In this document: positions 62,569 to 64,000 of the stretch, piece after piece | Layout: every line of letters starts with the position of its first letter | Numbering within the stretch: position 1 is the stretch's first letter | Assembly: GCA_009698675.1 (NCBI GenBank) | Contig: WLPT01000002.1 | Coordinates: forward strand, 62,001 to 126,000 | Length of the DNA: 64,000 nt | Source of the DNA: Actinomycetota bacterium | GTDB lineage: Bacteria; Actinomycetota; Actinomycetes; Nanopelagicales; Nanopelagicaceae | Direction of reading: 5' to 3' | The notes under the pieces: model-generated | Told to the model about the DNA's origin: nothing | Databases searched by the model: none | Seen by the model: only the letters and a program-made list of their open reading frames with translations | Program-made: the position numbers and the translations under genes

Positions 62569-63622
62569 CAACTTCTACTAACGAATCACGGCCACGCACA
62601 TCGATGATTAATTGGTCGCCGATTTTTACAGATGAGTTTAAAAGCGCGAGAGCGATTCCAACTTTAAGAGTTGGAGAGAATGTTCCACTTGTAACCTCGC
62701 CTAAAACCTGACCGTCAGAACTCCTTACCTGCATGTGCGCACGGGGTATTCCGCGATCAAGTGATTTGAGCGCGAAACTGCGTCGAGCGGGCTTATTTAC
62801 CTTCTCTGCTCGCAGAACATCACTTGCGATGAAGCTCTCTTTATCCCAGCCAATTGCCCACGATGCACTTGCCTGCACGGGAGTTATCTCGAGTGAGAGT
62901 TCATGACCATGGAGTGGATAGCCCATTTCGGTACGCAAAGTATCTCGCGCACCTAAACCGCAGACTAAGCCGCCGAGAGGTTGGATGGCTCCAACAAGGG
63001 CATCCCATACCCGTGAGGCATCGCCGACTTTAGGAAGGAGTTCATATCCGATCTCCCCCGTATATCCGGTTCGACATAAAATAACGTCGGCTCCATCTAT
63101 GACTACGTGAGAAAAGGACATGTATTCAATGTTGGTATTGACTCCAAGGTTATCCAAGGCTTGAGGTGCTAGTGGTCCTTGCACCGCAATCACCGCATAC
63201 TCATTATGCAAATTCGTTACTGAAATCTGACTTGGCGCGTGAGTTTGTAGAACGGAGACAACATCGCTTGTATTCGAGGCATTTGGAACTAAGAAGAGAT
63301 CATCAGAGGAGTTACGGTAGACGATCAAATCATCGATGACTCCGCCCTGCGGAGTGCATAGCAATGTGTACTGGGCCGAGCCATCATCTATTCGCTCTAA
63401 ATCATTAGTGAACATCGTATTGAGAAAAGCTAGCGCGCCCTCCCCGATTACCGAGGCCTTACCCAAGTGAGAGACATCAAAGATTCCTACCCGTTCACGG
63501 ACGGCGGCATGCTCAGCTAAAACACCACCACCTGGATATTCAATTGGCATGAGCCAGCCCCCAAAGTCGGCCATCTTTGCATTTCGGGCGGTGTGCTTGT
63601 CATTGAGCGGTGAACTCTTCAT
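62534..63622 (-). CDS. gcvT: Glycine cleavage system T protein (aminomethyltransferase)
   Basis: FDVSHLGKASVIGEGALAFLN; CRTGYTGEIGYELL; GLGARDTLRTEMGYPLHGHEL. Confidence 0.96.
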   Translation of the reverse strand: MKSSPLNDKHTARNAKMADFGGWLMPIEYPGGGVLAEHAAVRERVGIFDVSHLGKASVIGEGALAFLNTMFTNDLERIDDGSAQYTLLCTPQGGVIDDLIVYRNSSDDLFLVPNASNTSDVVSVLQTHAPSQISVTNLHNEYAVIAVQGPLAPQALDNLGVNTNIEYMSFSHVVIDGADVILCRTGYTGEIGYELLPKVGDASRVWDALVGAIQPLGGLVCGLGARDTLRTEMGYPLHGHELSLEITPVQASASWAIGWDKESFIASDVLRAEKVNKPARRSFALKSLDRGIPRAHMQVRSSDGQVLGEVTSGTFSPTLKVGIALALLNSSVKIGDQLIIDVRGRDSLVEVVKLPFVSSHVR

Positions 63623-63660
63623 TGTGCAAACCTACCAAGACATCTATTACGCTAGGTGAT

Positions 63661-64000
63661 ATGAGCACAATAAAAATCTCCGATGGCCTGCTAACAGATG
63701 ACGTCCTAGTTTTAGGCTTAGCTAAAACAAGCACCAAGGGCGCCATCGCAATTGAGTCAGGTGGCTTGGCCGTTGACACAAAGGCGCTTCTAGCCGCGTT
63801 ATCGGATATGGGAGCAACTGGAAGTGTTGACGAGGTCATAAAAATTCCCGGAAACTCAGTTCGTCTGATGGTTTTTACCGGTCTTGGCAACAAGAGTAGT
63901 TCCTACTCACATGAGAGCCTGCGCCGTGCAGCAGGGGCTGCCTCACGAGCACTCGCTGGGACATCGGCTGCCGGCTTTTCACTGCCCACCAAGGGCGTCA
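63661..64000 (+). CDS. pepA: Leucyl aminopeptidase (M17), N-terminal part, runs off window end
   Basis: Translation from ATG 63661: MSTIKISDGLLTDDVLVLGLAKTSTKGAIAIESGGLAVDTKALLAAL...RLMVFTGLGNKSSSYSHESLRRAAGAASRALAG; standard location next to gcvT. Confidence 0.85.
   Translation, partial: MSTIKISDGLLTDDVLVLGLAKTSTKGAIAIESGGLAVDTKALLAALSDMGATGSVDEVIKIPGNSVRLMVFTGLGNKSSSYSHESLRRAAGAASRALAGTSAAGFSLPTKGV

Noticed and set aside
1-64000. CRISPR arrays, IS elements, prophage or integrative elements
   Set aside because: No regularly spaced direct repeats, transposase, integrase or phage structural proteins recognised; no duplicate of the tRNA-Val 3' end noticed downstream.

Overview
The window is a compact, operon-dense chromosomal segment from a low-to-moderate-GC actinobacterium. 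Gene order matches classic actinobacterial synteny (pyr-bldD-nusB-efp-aro; hisS-relA-secFD-ruvBAC; pimA-pgsA-thrS; ctaE-qcrCAB; ctaCDF). A streamlined freshwater lineage such as Nanopelagicales/acI is my inference from compactness and composition, not tested. Left to right: pyrimidine operon (pyrD partial, pyrK, carB, carA, pyrC, pyrB, pyrR); a BldD-type regulator; nusB, efp and the shikimate cluster with an embedded prepilin peptidase; mltG, yqgF, alaS, aspS, hisS; a DUF349 protein; relA/spoT, secF, secD, ruvB, ruvA, ruvC, yebC, pdxT, pdxS; a phosphatidylinositol mannoside cluster; a degenerate EF-G-like GTPase; thrS; three tRNA genes (Gly-GCC, Cys-GCA, Val-GAC); a small accessory stretch (acetyltransferases, nitronate monooxygenase, VOC protein, tryptophanase-like lyase, hydrolase, orphan receiver); the bc1/aa3 respiratory genes; a cobalamin riboswitch followed by an ECF transporter operon; gcvT and the 5' part of pepA. 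No mobile element, prophage or CRISPR array was seen. Main points for follow-up: (1) a cobalamin riboswitch ahead of a secreted protein plus ECF operon; (2) a BldD homologue keeping the full c-di-GMP motif RxD-x8-RxxD; (3) an EF-G-like pseudo-GTPase; (4) a recurrent TANNNT-N6/7-start arrangement at 14 genes, predicting widespread leaderless mRNAs; (5) a PyrR-binding-loop-like hairpin next to the pyrR Shine-Dalgarno; (6) a long imperfect palindrome upstream of the DUF349 gene.
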